From the NCBI GenBank assembly GCA_023434425.1, contig JAEYSS010000180.1:1-12994 (forward strand): 12,994 nucleotides of DNA, read 5' to 3'. The notes beneath the pieces are model-generated. The model had not been told where the DNA came from and did not search any database. It saw only the letters and a list, made by a program, of their open reading frames with translations. Of this stretch, positions 6,029 to 12,862 are shown one piece after another (the first letter of the stretch is position 1; the number at the start of each line of letters is the position of its first letter). The DNA comes from Pseudomonadota bacterium (lineage in GTDB: Bacteria > Pseudomonadota > Alphaproteobacteria > Ferrovibrionales > Ferrovibrionaceae). A program made the translations under genes and the position numbers.

Positions 6029-7641
6029 TTGAACACCAGCGGTTCGGCGCCAGCCGAACCGGCCATCACGATCTGTTGCGTCCGGCGCAAGTCCCCGCCG
6101 ATGCCAAGATATACACTGTCTTCCAAACGTACCACGCCCCCCATGCCGCGCCAGCGCCAGCCCTGGCCGCTGGCGGTTTTCAGGATCACGGTATCGCCGC
6201 TGCCGAGCAGCGACGCATGCATGCCCGGATGCAGATGCAGCCGCAGCACGGCCTCCACCGGCATGCCACCACCCTCAGAGACTATGTCCTCGCCACGCAG
6301 ATCCTCGCCGCCGGCCGAGAGATACAGCCGCCGGCGATAGATCCGGTTGCAGGCGGCACGCCAGCCGTCATGCTCCGCCTCGAACCAGATCGCGCCATCC
6401 TGCTCGTTGCGCGAGACGGAGACCATGGCGTTGGCAGACGGTTCGCTGCCGCCAAGGCAGAGCGTGGAATGCGCCGCCACGCCACTGAGCGCCGCAGCCC
6501 AGTTGCCGCCCATCCGGCGCGAGGCGCCGCAGTTGACGATCAGCCGATCCTTGCCATGGCTGAATTCAAACGCCAGCAGGCCGGAATGCGGCTTGACGTT
6601 GGCACCGCGCGCCGGCTGTGCCGCCGCATCGAGCAGCAGCAGCGCGCGCTTGGCGGCGGCGCGTTCGAAGCCGCTATGGGTGGCCGAGGTGAGCGGCTTG
6701 CCCCTGGCATCGGAGAGTTCGAGCAGCAGGTCGATCTGCGCCGCATTCTCTTCCTCGCCGCCATGAAACAGCGCCAGCCCGCCATCGCCATGACGCAGGC
6801 CGCGCAGCATCGGGGCCATGCGGTCGAGATAGGGCTGCAGCAGCGCCGCGCGTTCGGGATCGACCGCCTGCAGGAAACGCCACAAGGCAACCAGGTCGCG
6901 CAGCATGCGGTAGAGCAGCGAGGGATTGCGCGACACATGGCCGCCATCGGCCAGCACCTGCGTATCGAGCGCGGCACAGAGCGCCTGGATCGCTGTCTTG
7001 TCCTGCGCCTGGCCCAGCGCTTCGGCGCCATAAACGGAGCCCAGTGTGGCATCGAAACGCGGCCAGCCGGCCGGCGCCGTGGCGCTGGCGCGCTTCAGAT
7101 ACGCGGCATGGCGCGCGATACTGAGCAGGAAATCATGGCCGAAGGCATCGTCGGCGCCATCGAGCAGAAAGTGCGAGGCCAGCAGCCATTGCGCCAGCCG
7201 GCGGCCGGCAATGGCGGGCTGCCAGGGCAGGCCGCGGATCGACTGCGCATGCCGGGCGATCCAGTCGGCCACCAGGCTGCGCGCCATGCGCCGCGCCATG
7301 TCGCCGCCCTGGGTGGTGAAATCGCGCAGCCAGACAAAACCATGCAGGCCGGCGGCCCAGGCGGCATGGCTGGCGGCATCGAGGCCGGCCTCGGCCGGCG
7401 TAATCGACCAGGGCGCGGCATGCGGCGAAACGACTTCGGCGCCGGCAAACACAAACCGCCCCTGGAACAGGCGGTCGGCATTGCCGACCGTGCCGGTCCA
7501 GGGATCCTCGGGCAGAACGGGAAGTTCGAGTGGCGCCTTGCGCGGCAGCGTCAGCGCGTAAAGCCGCGTGCCATACCAGACCGCCGCCAGGCGGCGCACC
7601 AGTTTACGACCAGCGGAATCCTGCAGCGAGGCCGCAGTCAC
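6004..7641 (-). CDS. Heparinase II/III family protein
   Basis: A 545-residue protein. The start is taken as GTG at 7641, six bases after the rpe stop and behind a GAAGTGAG ribosome binding site. The N-terminal two thirds form the predicted alpha/alpha toroid (for example WLRDFTTQGGDMARR at 104-118 and DGGHVSRNPSLLYRMLRDL at 232-250). The C-terminal third is the beta-sandwich, with FEFSHGKDRLIVNCGA (358-373), AHSTL at 390-394 and RLHLHPG at 467-473. Secreted heparinase II/III lyases cleave acidic polysaccharides, but this protein has no signal peptide, so it is probably cytoplasmic or exported by another route. From memory, a homologue next to rpe, rsmB or purH is common in alphaproteobacteria, which suggests a native conserved role rather than scavenging host glycans. 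Lyase activity is not demonstrated by sequence. Confidence 0.88.
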   Translation of the reverse strand: MTAASLQDSAGRKLVRRLAAVWYGTRLYALTLPRKAPLELPVLPEDPWTGTVGNADRLFQGRFVFAGAEVVSPHAAPWSITPAEAGLDAASHAAWAAGLHGFVWLRDFTTQGGDMARRMARSLVADWIARHAQSIRGLPWQPAIAGRRLAQWLLASHFLLDGADDAFGHDFLLSIARHAAYLKRASATAPAGWPRFDATLGSVYGAEALGQAQDKTAIQALCAALDTQVLADGGHVSRNPSLLYRMLRDLVALWRFLQAVDPERAALLQPYLDRMAPMLRGLRHGDGGLALFHGGEEENAAQIDLLLELSDARGKPLTSATHSGFERAAAKRALLLLDAAAQPARGANVKPHSGLLAFEFSHGKDRLIVNCGASRRMGGNWAAALSGVAAHSTLCLGGSEPSANAMVSVSRNEQDGAIWFEAEHDGWRAACNRIYRRRLYLSAGGEDLRGEDIVSEGGGMPVEAVLRLHLHPGMHASLLGSGDTVILKTASGQGWRWRGMGGVVRLEDSVYLGIGGDLRRTQQIVMAGSAGAEPLVFKWALTKIN

Positions 7642-7647
7642 GTCATC

Positions 7648-8322
7648 TCACTTCAATGCTTTGGCGCGCACTCGCGCGATATTGTCGGCATAGGCCGACG
7701 GGCCACCCTGGAAGGTCGCGGTGCCGGCCACCAGCACATCGGCACCGGCATCGACCGCCAGCTGCGCGGTTTCGGCATTGATGCCGCCATCGACTTCGAG
7801 ATCGATGGCGCGGCCCGAGGCGTCAATCGCCTTGCGCAGCACGCGGATCTTGTCGAGCTGCGTATGGATGAACTTCTGGCCACCGAAGCCCGGATTGACG
7901 CTCATCACCAGCACAAGATCGACCATGTCGAGCACTGACAGCGCGGCTTCGACTGGAGTACCCGGATTGAGCGACAGGCCGGCCTTCTTGCCGAGCGAGC
8001 GAATGAGCTGCAGCGTGCGATGCACATGCGGGCCGGCTTCGGGATGCACGGTGATGATATCGGCGCCGGCCTCGGCGAATTGCGGGATGAAGGCATCGAC
8101 CGGCGAGATCATCAGATGCACGTCGAAGGGCCGGATCGTGTGCTTGCGCAATGCCGCCACCACGCCCGGACCGATGGTGAGGTTCGGCACGAAATGACCG
8201 TCCATCACGTCGATATGGATGTAATCGGCGCCGGCCTTGCTGATGGCGGCGACCTCGGCACCCAGCTGGGCGAAGTCGGCCGAAAGGATCGAGGGGGCGA
8301 TTCGGGTGGCTTGCTGCGGCAT
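7648..8322 (-). CDS. rpe: Ribulose-phosphate 3-epimerase
   Basis: A 224-residue TIM-barrel enzyme of standard length that interconverts ribulose 5-phosphate and xylulose 5-phosphate in the pentose phosphate and Calvin pathways. Recognisable blocks are IAPSILSADFAQLG (8-21), HIDVMDGHFVPNLTIG (36-51), DVHLM (67-71), VMSVNPGFGGQKF (139-151), EVDGGIN (176-182) and the phosphate-binding VAGTATF (198-204). Metal ligands are H36, D38, H69 and D178, with D38 and D178 as the acid/base pair, all present. The ATG at 8322 has only a weak upstream ribosome binding site. It is the first gene of a minus-strand cluster with the heparinase-family and HutD-like genes, and is divergent from rsmB across 145 bp. 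Confidence 0.97.
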   Translation of the reverse strand: MPQQATRIAPSILSADFAQLGAEVAAISKAGADYIHIDVMDGHFVPNLTIGPGVVAALRKHTIRPFDVHLMISPVDAFIPQFAEAGADIITVHPEAGPHVHRTLQLIRSLGKKAGLSLNPGTPVEAALSVLDMVDLVLVMSVNPGFGGQKFIHTQLDKIRVLRKAIDASGRAIDLEVDGGINAETAQLAVDAGADVLVAGTATFQGGPSAYADNIARVRAKALK

Positions 8323-8340
8323 GGCGCAGGCTTAGCAAAT

Positions 8341-8357
8341 TTGGCCGCGCAGGCCAA
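8341..8357. promoter_or_regulatory. Inverted repeat in the rpe-rsmB divergent promoter region
   Basis: A 6-bp perfect inverted repeat, TTGGCC (8341-8346) and GGCCAA (8352-8357), with a 5-base centre GCGCA, lies 19 bases upstream of the rpe start within the 145-bp divergent gap (8323-8467). Being so close to the start codon it would be in the rpe leader, as an operator or an RNA hairpin near the ribosome binding site. No convincing -35/-10 pairs were found in this gap on either strand. Chance occurrence is quite possible at this GC content. Confidence 0.25.
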
Positions 8358-8467
8358 GCAAGCGAAGGCGCGGCATTCGGTCACGAAATGCGGCGAATCC
8401 GGGGTTTTTTACCCTCGACTCGCCCTCTGCCTCGACGGCCGGAGGCGCGGAGGCTAGAAGAAGCGCC

Positions 8468-9778
8468 ATGTCCGACGCTTCCGCCTTTCCCGTCACGCCC
8501 GGCCCGGCTTCCGCGCGCCGCGTGGCCGCCAATCTGGTCGACATGGTTCTGGGCAAGGGCCGCGCGCTGGACGATGCCATGGCCGACCCGAAATCCGGCT
8601 TCCGCGACCTGAGCGACCGCGATCGCGGCTTCGTGCGCCGCCTCGCCGCCACCTGCTTGCGCCGGCGCGGCCAGATCGATGGCGTGTTGCGCAAATTCCT
8701 CACGCTCTGGCCCAAGGGGCTGCCGCGCGAGGCGATGCGGCTGGGTGCGGCCGAACTGCTGTTCCTCGGCGCGCCGGCGCATGCCGCGGTGGGCGAAGCC
8801 GTCAACCTGATGCATCCCGAGCAGAAGAAACCGCGCGGCCTGATCAATGCCGTGCTGCGCAAGGTGAGCACCGAAGGTGCCGCCATCGTCGCCGAGCAGG
8901 ATGCGGCGAAGGCCAACACGCCGGACTGGCTGTGGCAGAGCTGGGTGAATTTCTACGGCGAGGATATGGCTCGGGATATCGCCATGGCGCATCTGCAGGA
9001 AGCGCCGCTGGATATCAGCCTGAAAGATGACGCTGCCGCAGAAGACTGGGCGGAAAAGCTGCAGGCCGAAATCCTGCCGACCGGCGGCCTGCGCCGCATG
9101 GCCGGCGGCGCAGTGGAAAGCCTGCCCGGATTCGAGGACGGGGCCTGGTGGGTGCAGGATGTCGCCGCCTCGCTGCCGGTGAAGCTGCTGGGTGATATTG
9201 CCGGCAAACGCGTGGCCGATCTCTGCGCCGCGCCGGGCGGCAAGACGATCCAGCTGGCCGCAGCCGGCGCCAGCGTCATGGCAGTGGACCGTTCCGACCC
9301 GCGACTGAAACGCCTGAAAGAGAATCTGAAGCGCCTGGGCTTCAAGGTCGACGTCAGAACCGCCGAGATCGAACAGTGGCAGCCGGGCGAAAGTTTCGAT
9401 GCCATCCTGCTGGATGCACCCTGCACGGCGACCGGCACGATCCGTCGCCATCCTGACCTGCCTTACCTGAAAGACGAAACCGACGTGGCGAAGCTGGCCG
9501 ACCTGCAGCGCCGACTGATGCAGGCGGCCTGGGCGATGCTGAAACCGGGCGGACAGATGGTCTACTGCGTCTGTTCGCTGCAGCCCGAGGAAGCCGAATA
9601 CCAGATCCGCCATCTGCTGGCGCTGCCCGGCGCCGAGATCGTTCCCGCCGATGCCGGCAAGCTGCATCTGCCATCCGAAGCCGTGACGCATGAAGGCGCG
9701 TTGCGCACCCTGCCCTCCATGTGGTCGGGCCGTGGCGGCATGGACGGCTTCTTCGCGGTCCGCCTGCAGAAGGCTTAA
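8468..9778 (+). CDS. rsmB: 16S rRNA (cytosine-967-C5)-methyltransferase RsmB
   Basis: A 436-residue enzyme that methylates a cytosine in helix 31 of 16S rRNA using S-adenosylmethionine (Sun/Fmu family). An N-terminal NusB-like RNA-binding domain covers about residues 15-145 (ARRVAANLVDMVL, RGFVRRLAATCLRRRGQID, GLINAVLRKV). The methyltransferase domain follows: DLCAAPGGKT (251-260) is the SAM motif, AVDRSDPRL (272-280) the ribose-binding loop, DAPCTATGTIRRHPD (316-330) carries the release cysteine C319, and YCVCSLQPEE (366-375) carries the nucleophile C369. Both cysteines are intact. A modest AGAAG ribosome binding site lies upstream of the ATG. It diverges from rpe, and its TAA is 18 bases from the stop of convergent dctM. 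Confidence 0.95.
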   Translation: MSDASAFPVTPGPASARRVAANLVDMVLGKGRALDDAMADPKSGFRDLSDRDRGFVRRLAATCLRRRGQIDGVLRKFLTLWPKGLPREAMRLGAAELLFLGAPAHAAVGEAVNLMHPEQKKPRGLINAVLRKVSTEGAAIVAEQDAAKANTPDWLWQSWVNFYGEDMARDIAMAHLQEAPLDISLKDDAAAEDWAEKLQAEILPTGGLRRMAGGAVESLPGFEDGAWWVQDVAASLPVKLLGDIAGKRVADLCAAPGGKTIQLAAAGASVMAVDRSDPRLKRLKENLKRLGFKVDVRTAEIEQWQPGESFDAILLDAPCTATGTIRRHPDLPYLKDETDVAKLADLQRRLMQAAWAMLKPGGQMVYCVCSLQPEEAEYQIRHLLALPGAEIVPADAGKLHLPSEAVTHEGALRTLPSMWSGRGGMDGFFAVRLQKA

Positions 9779-9790
9779 CGCCGCGCGGCG
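9779..9790. terminator. Short GC palindrome between convergent rsmB and dctM
   Basis: Immediately after the rsmB stop, CGCCGCGCGGCG is a perfect 12-base palindrome that could form a short stem in transcripts from either side. It fills most of the 18-bp gap between the convergent stops of rsmB (9778) and dctM (9797). No strong T-run follows directly on either strand (TTTATTT begins 6 bases later on plus), so termination activity is only a possibility. Confidence 0.25.
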
Positions 9791-9796
9791 GCAGGT

Positions 9797-11077
9797 TTAT
9801 TTCAGGACCCTGGGCAGCCAGGTGCTGATTTCGGGGATCAGCGTGATCAGCGCCAGCACGCCGATCTGCACCGCCAGCATCGGATAGAGTTCCTTGTTCA
9901 GCTCCTGCAGCCTGATCTTCGCCACCATGGCCGTGACGAACAGCAGGCCGCCGACCGGTGGCGTGATCATGCCGAGCGTGAGGTTGACGATCACGATGAT
10001 GGCGAAATGCGTCGGATCGATGCCGAGCGCATAGGCCATCGGCGCCAGGATCGGCACCAGCACCATCACGCCGGGCAGCGGTTCGATAAAGATCCCAAAC
10101 AAAAGCAGCAGGATGTTGACGGAAAGCAGGAAGGTGAACGGATCGAGGCCGAGGCTGCCGATCCACAGCGCGAGTCCCTGCGGCACTTTCAGCACGGTCA
10201 GCACCCAGGCGAAAGCCGAGCACATCGCCACGATCACCAGCACGGCTGCGGTCATGAAAGCAGAACGCGCCAGGATGCCGGGCAGCATGGCGATGGTGAG
10301 CGTACGGTAGACGAACAGGCCGCAGACCAGCGCATAAAACACCGCGATGACCGAGGCTTCGGTGGGCGTGAAGACACCGCCATGGATGCCGACCACGATG
10401 ATCACCGGCAGCACCAGCGCCGGCAGCGCGCGCCATGTCGTCGCAACGATCGTGCGGAAATCCGGCGCCTCGCCCTCGCCCCGGAAATTGCGACGGCGGC
10501 TGGCCCAGAAGTTGTAGGCCATCAGCGAGCCGGAAATCAGCAGGCCAGGGACGATGCCGGCCATGAACAGGCTGACCACCGAAACATGCTGATCCTGCAG
10601 CGCATAGATGATCATGATGATGCTGGGCGGGATGATCGGCCCGACCACGGCGGTGGTGGCGGTCAGCGCGGCGGCATAGCCGGCCGGATAGCCCGACTTG
10701 CGCATCATGCGGATCAGGATCGAGCCCGGACCGGCGGCATCGGCCAGCGCCGATCCGCTGATGCCCGAGAAGAAGGTCAGCGTCAGGATGTTGGTGTAGC
10801 CGAGGCCGCCGCGGCGATGGCCGACGAACATGGCGGCGAAACGCAGCAGCACTTCCGCCAGCGCCCCGCCGGTCATCAATTCGGCGGCGAGCAGGAAGAA
10901 GGGCAGCGCCATCAGCGGGAAGGAGTCGACGCCGGTGAGCAGTTTTTGCGCCAGGCTGATCAGCGGCAGGCCATTGGCCAGCATCGCCGCGAAGCTCGCC
11001 ATGCCAATCGAGAAAGCCACCGGCACGCCCAAGGCCAGCAGCAGGATGAGGGAGCCGAACAGGATCGCGGTGATCAT
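9797..11077 (-). CDS. dctM: TRAP transporter large permease, DctM subunit
   Basis: A 426-residue, very hydrophobic protein with about a dozen membrane segments, the standard size for DctM/SiaM large permeases. Family signatures include LALGVPVAFSIGMA near the N-terminus, PFFLLAAELMTGGALAEVLL, SGISGSALADAAGPGSILI, a VGPIIPPSIIMIIYAL stretch and, in the C-terminal half, NLTLGMITPPVGGLLFVTAMVAKI. It carries out sodium-coupled substrate translocation across the inner membrane with DctQ, receiving substrate from DctP. The ATG at 11077 overlaps the dctQ stop as ATGA, implying translational coupling and a 1:1 stoichiometry. It is the last gene of the operon and converges on rsmB. Confidence 0.96.
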   Translation of the reverse strand: MITAILFGSLILLLALGVPVAFSIGMASFAAMLANGLPLISLAQKLLTGVDSFPLMALPFFLLAAELMTGGALAEVLLRFAAMFVGHRRGGLGYTNILTLTFFSGISGSALADAAGPGSILIRMMRKSGYPAGYAAALTATTAVVGPIIPPSIIMIIYALQDQHVSVVSLFMAGIVPGLLISGSLMAYNFWASRRRNFRGEGEAPDFRTIVATTWRALPALVLPVIIVVGIHGGVFTPTEASVIAVFYALVCGLFVYRTLTIAMLPGILARSAFMTAAVLVIVAMCSAFAWVLTVLKVPQGLALWIGSLGLDPFTFLLSVNILLLLFGIFIEPLPGVMVLVPILAPMAYALGIDPTHFAIIVIVNLTLGMITPPVGGLLFVTAMVAKIRLQELNKELYPMLAVQIGVLALITLIPEISTWLPRVLK

Positions 11078-11589
11078 ACGGAGGCCGCCTGGTCGGGATC
11101 GAGATCGGCCGATTGTTCAAATTTCTTGTCGAAGATGAAGCCCTTCGCGACCGCCAGCAGATGCCAGACGGTCAGCGCGAAGCCGACGGGAATCGCGGCG
11201 GCGATGAAGCTGAACGGAATGTCGGTCACTGGCGTCGACTGAACGGATGTGCGGTCGACGAAATCGATGCCGACCAGCACCAGGGTCAGCGAGAAACCCA
11301 GCAGCAAGGCGACGATCAGCGCGCGCAGCAGGCGCGCGCGCGGCTCACCGAGGCTGGCCTGCAATGAGTCGATCGCCATATGGCCGCCGAGTCGCAGCAC
11401 CGGACCGATGCCGAGATAGGTGAGCCAGATCATCAGGTAGCGGGCGACCTCTTCCGACCACAGGATCGAGTCTCCGGTGGTGTAACGCAGCACCACATTG
11501 GCGAACACGATCACCGACATGACGCCAAGCGCCAGGATCAGCACGAGGCGGTTGATCTGCAGGATGAAACGGTCGATCCGGGCCAGCAT
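11074..11589 (-). CDS. dctQ: TRAP transporter small permease, DctQ subunit
   Basis: A 171-residue protein with four predicted membrane helices at about residues 14-36, 46-65, 88-110 and 127-147, the usual DctQ architecture. Characteristic segments are VIVFANVVLRYTTGDSILWSEEVAR (26-50 region), in which the FxNVxxRY and WSEExxR motifs are the family signature, and HMAID shortly after. DctQ binds DctM and forms the membrane complex. The C-terminal tail is acidic and variable. The start at 11589 has only a weak ribosome binding site. It lies 88 bases downstream of dctP, separated by a terminator-like hairpin, and overlaps dctM by 4 bases. Confidence 0.93.
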   Translation of the reverse strand: MLARIDRFILQINRLVLILALGVMSVIVFANVVLRYTTGDSILWSEEVARYLMIWLTYLGIGPVLRLGGHMAIDSLQASLGEPRARLLRALIVALLLGFSLTLVLVGIDFVDRTSVQSTPVTDIPFSFIAAAIPVGFALTVWHLLAVAKGFIFDKKFEQSADLDPDQAASV

Positions 11590-11619
11590 GACGAGGGCTT
11601 TCAGAATTGGTTCCGGCGG

Positions 11620-11655
11620 AAAACAGAAACGGGCGCGGCCTTTGGCACCGCGCCC
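11620..11655 (-). terminator. Terminator or attenuator hairpin between dctP and dctQ
   Basis: On the minus strand, 22 bases after the dctP stop, an 8-bp perfect stem (GGGCGCGG at 11655-11648 pairing with CCGCGCCC at 11638-11631) closes a 9-base loop and is followed by the T-rich GTTTCTGTTTTCC. This resembles a leaky intrinsic terminator, or a 3' stabilising hairpin for the dctP message. Such elements after binding-protein genes are known to give more binding protein than permease. The T tract is interrupted, consistent with partial read-through into dctQ and dctM. Confidence 0.55.
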
Positions 11656-11677
11656 GATCCTACGGTCAAATCACCGC

Positions 11678-12655
11678 TTACTTGAAGTTGCGGATGGCTT
11701 CGATCTTATCCTTGCCGAAGCGCTTGGCATATTCCTCGAAAGCCGGAGCCAGCGCGGCCTGGAAGGCGGCGGTATCCACCTTCTCGACCACATTCATGCC
11801 GGCGGCCTTCACATCGGCAACCGCCTTGGCTTCCACGCCATCGACCCAGGCGCGCATGTCCTTCGCGGCCACCTTGGCGGCCTCCTGCACGGCCTTCTTG
11901 TCGGCGTCATTCAGCTTGTCGAAGGTGCGCTTGGAAATCAGGATCAGTGCCGGCGAATAGACATGACGCGACAGCGTCAGGTGCTTCTGCACTTCCGGCA
12001 GCTTGGCGCTGACGATCACCGACATCGGGTTTTCCTGGCCGTCGATGGTGCCCTGCTGCAGGCCCTGGATCACTTCCGGCCAGGCCATCGGCGTCGGGCT
12101 GGCGCCCAGCGTGCGGAAGGCGGTCATGTGGACCGGGTTTTCCATGGTGCGCAGTTTCAGGCCCTTCATGTCGGCCGGCGTGTTCACCGCATGCTTGGAA
12201 TTGGTCAGGTGGCGGAAGCCCTGCTCGCCCCAGGCCAGCGCGACCAGGCCCTTGGCCGGGAATTTGGCGAGGATTTCCTGGCCCGGCGCGCCATCCAGCG
12301 CGGCGCGCGCATGCGCGCTGTCTCGGAACAGGAAGGGGATATCCATGATGCCGGCTTCCGGCACGAAATTGATCACCGGACCCGACGAGGTGACGACCAT
12401 TTCGAGATTGCCGAGCTGCAGGCTTTCGATGGTCTCGCGTTCGCCGCCCAGCGCGCTGGAGGGGAACTGCTCGACCTTGAAACGGCCTGGCGCCAGTTTC
12501 TGCAGGTTGTCATTGAAGGAATTCGCCGCGACGCCGTAATGCGAATTCGGCGCCAGCGCATAGGCGATCTTCAGGGTGGTCTGGGCGAGCGCAGAGCCGG
12601 CAAAGGCGGTGGTGATGGCAACGGCGGCGGCCGCCAGCGTAAGGGAATGGCGCAT
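11678..12655 (-). CDS. dctP: TRAP transporter periplasmic substrate-binding protein, DctP family
   Basis: A 325-residue secreted binding protein. The start is ATG 12655, behind a GGAGAG ribosome binding site; a longer frame exists upstream but would bury the signal peptide. Residues 1-24 form a Sec signal peptide (MRHSLTL, hydrophobic core, then GSALA with cleavage before Q25). The mature domain shows DctP landmarks: IAYALAPNSHYGVAA, SSALGGERETIESLQLG (67-83), GIMDIPFLF (102-110) and KLRTMENP (167-174). In KLRTMENP, R169 corresponds to the arginine that salt-bridges the ligand carboxylate in SiaP-like proteins. N209 in DGQENP is the second conserved ligand contact. The ligand is therefore likely a carboxylate. 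The neighbouring enolase-superfamily enzyme suggests a sugar acid or hydroxy acid, but this is inference. Confidence 0.95.
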   Translation of the reverse strand: MRHSLTLAAAAVAITTAFAGSALAQTTLKIAYALAPNSHYGVAANSFNDNLQKLAPGRFKVEQFPSSALGGERETIESLQLGNLEMVVTSSGPVINFVPEAGIMDIPFLFRDSAHARAALDGAPGQEILAKFPAKGLVALAWGEQGFRHLTNSKHAVNTPADMKGLKLRTMENPVHMTAFRTLGASPTPMAWPEVIQGLQQGTIDGQENPMSVIVSAKLPEVQKHLTLSRHVYSPALILISKRTFDKLNDADKKAVQEAAKVAAKDMRAWVDGVEAKAVADVKAAGMNVVEKVDTAAFQAALAPAFEEYAKRFGKDKIEAIRNFK

Positions 12656-12712
12656 ATCAGGTCTCTCCGGTGTTTCCTCGGGCGCAGGGTTTTTATCGCG
12701 CCTTGTGCGGAG

Positions 12713-12741
12713 AAAGTGCCGGTTCGTTTGTATGCTGTCAA
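12713..12741 (-). promoter_or_regulatory. dctP: Candidate sigma-70-type promoter for the dctPQM operon
   Basis: On the minus strand a perfect TTGACA (12741-12736) is followed after 17 bases by CACTTT (12718-12713), a poor but acceptable -10 for an alphaproteobacterial promoter, where the -35 is usually the better conserved box. It would give a leader of about 50 bases before the dctP ATG at 12655. No clear operator was recognised near it. Confidence 0.4.
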
Positions 12742-12760
12742 TCGCCTCCGCAAGGGAAGG

Positions 12761-12858
12761 CGTGGATGGCCGGGAGGAGTCCGGCCATGACAATTTCGGA
12801 AACATGCCAGACAGCAGATATTGCCGTGCCCGGCGTCGTGCCGGGAATCCGCGCCTTT
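12761..12858. repeat. Two REP-like hairpins between the enolase-superfamily gene and dctP
   Basis: Two strong inverted repeats lie 40 bases apart. The first is ATGGCCGG (12766-12773) and CCGGCCAT (12781-12788) around a 7-base loop, with flanks GTGG and GAC. The second is CCCGGC (12829-12834) and GCCGGG (12840-12845) around GTCGT, followed by AATCC. From general knowledge, GTGGATGGCCGGG...CCGGCCATGAC and GCCCGG...CCGGGAATCC arms are common dispersed palindromes in alphaproteobacterial genomes. Together they may form a composite intergenic element. They lie just downstream of the enzyme gene stop and may end or protect its transcript. Confidence 0.5.
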
Positions 12859-12862
12859 CGAT

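Noticed and set aside
5968..7938. A 656-codon open frame on the plus strand opposite the heparinase-family, HutD-like and rpe genes
   Set aside because: It is rich in His, Arg, Gln and Gly with no recognisable domain and lies wholly antisense to well-supported genes; long antisense frames are expected at this GC content.
8381..9691. A 436-codon open frame on the minus strand opposite rsmB
   Set aside because: Antisense to rsmB, whose NusB-like and methyltransferase motifs are complete; the antisense product is low-complexity and resembles no family.
5440..9780. The 12-base string CAGAAGGCTTAA ends both the kinase gene (5444-5455) and rsmB (9767-9778)
   Set aside because: Both encode a Gln-Lys-Ala ending with common codons; the surrounding sequence does not match, so this is likely coincidence.
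9354..11120. A 588-codon minus-strand frame overlapping dctM in another frame and running antisense into rsmB
   Set aside because: It shadows two secure genes and has arginine/proline-rich low-complexity sequence.
10007..11242. A 411-codon plus-strand frame opposite dctM and dctQ, strongly rich in Asp, His, Gln and Arg
   Set aside because: Its composition is the mirror of hydrophobic membrane codons on the other strand; no start signal and no domain.
11498..12790. A 430-codon plus-strand frame opposite dctP
   Set aside because: Antisense shadow of dctP, which has a signal peptide, ribosome binding site and conserved ligand residues.
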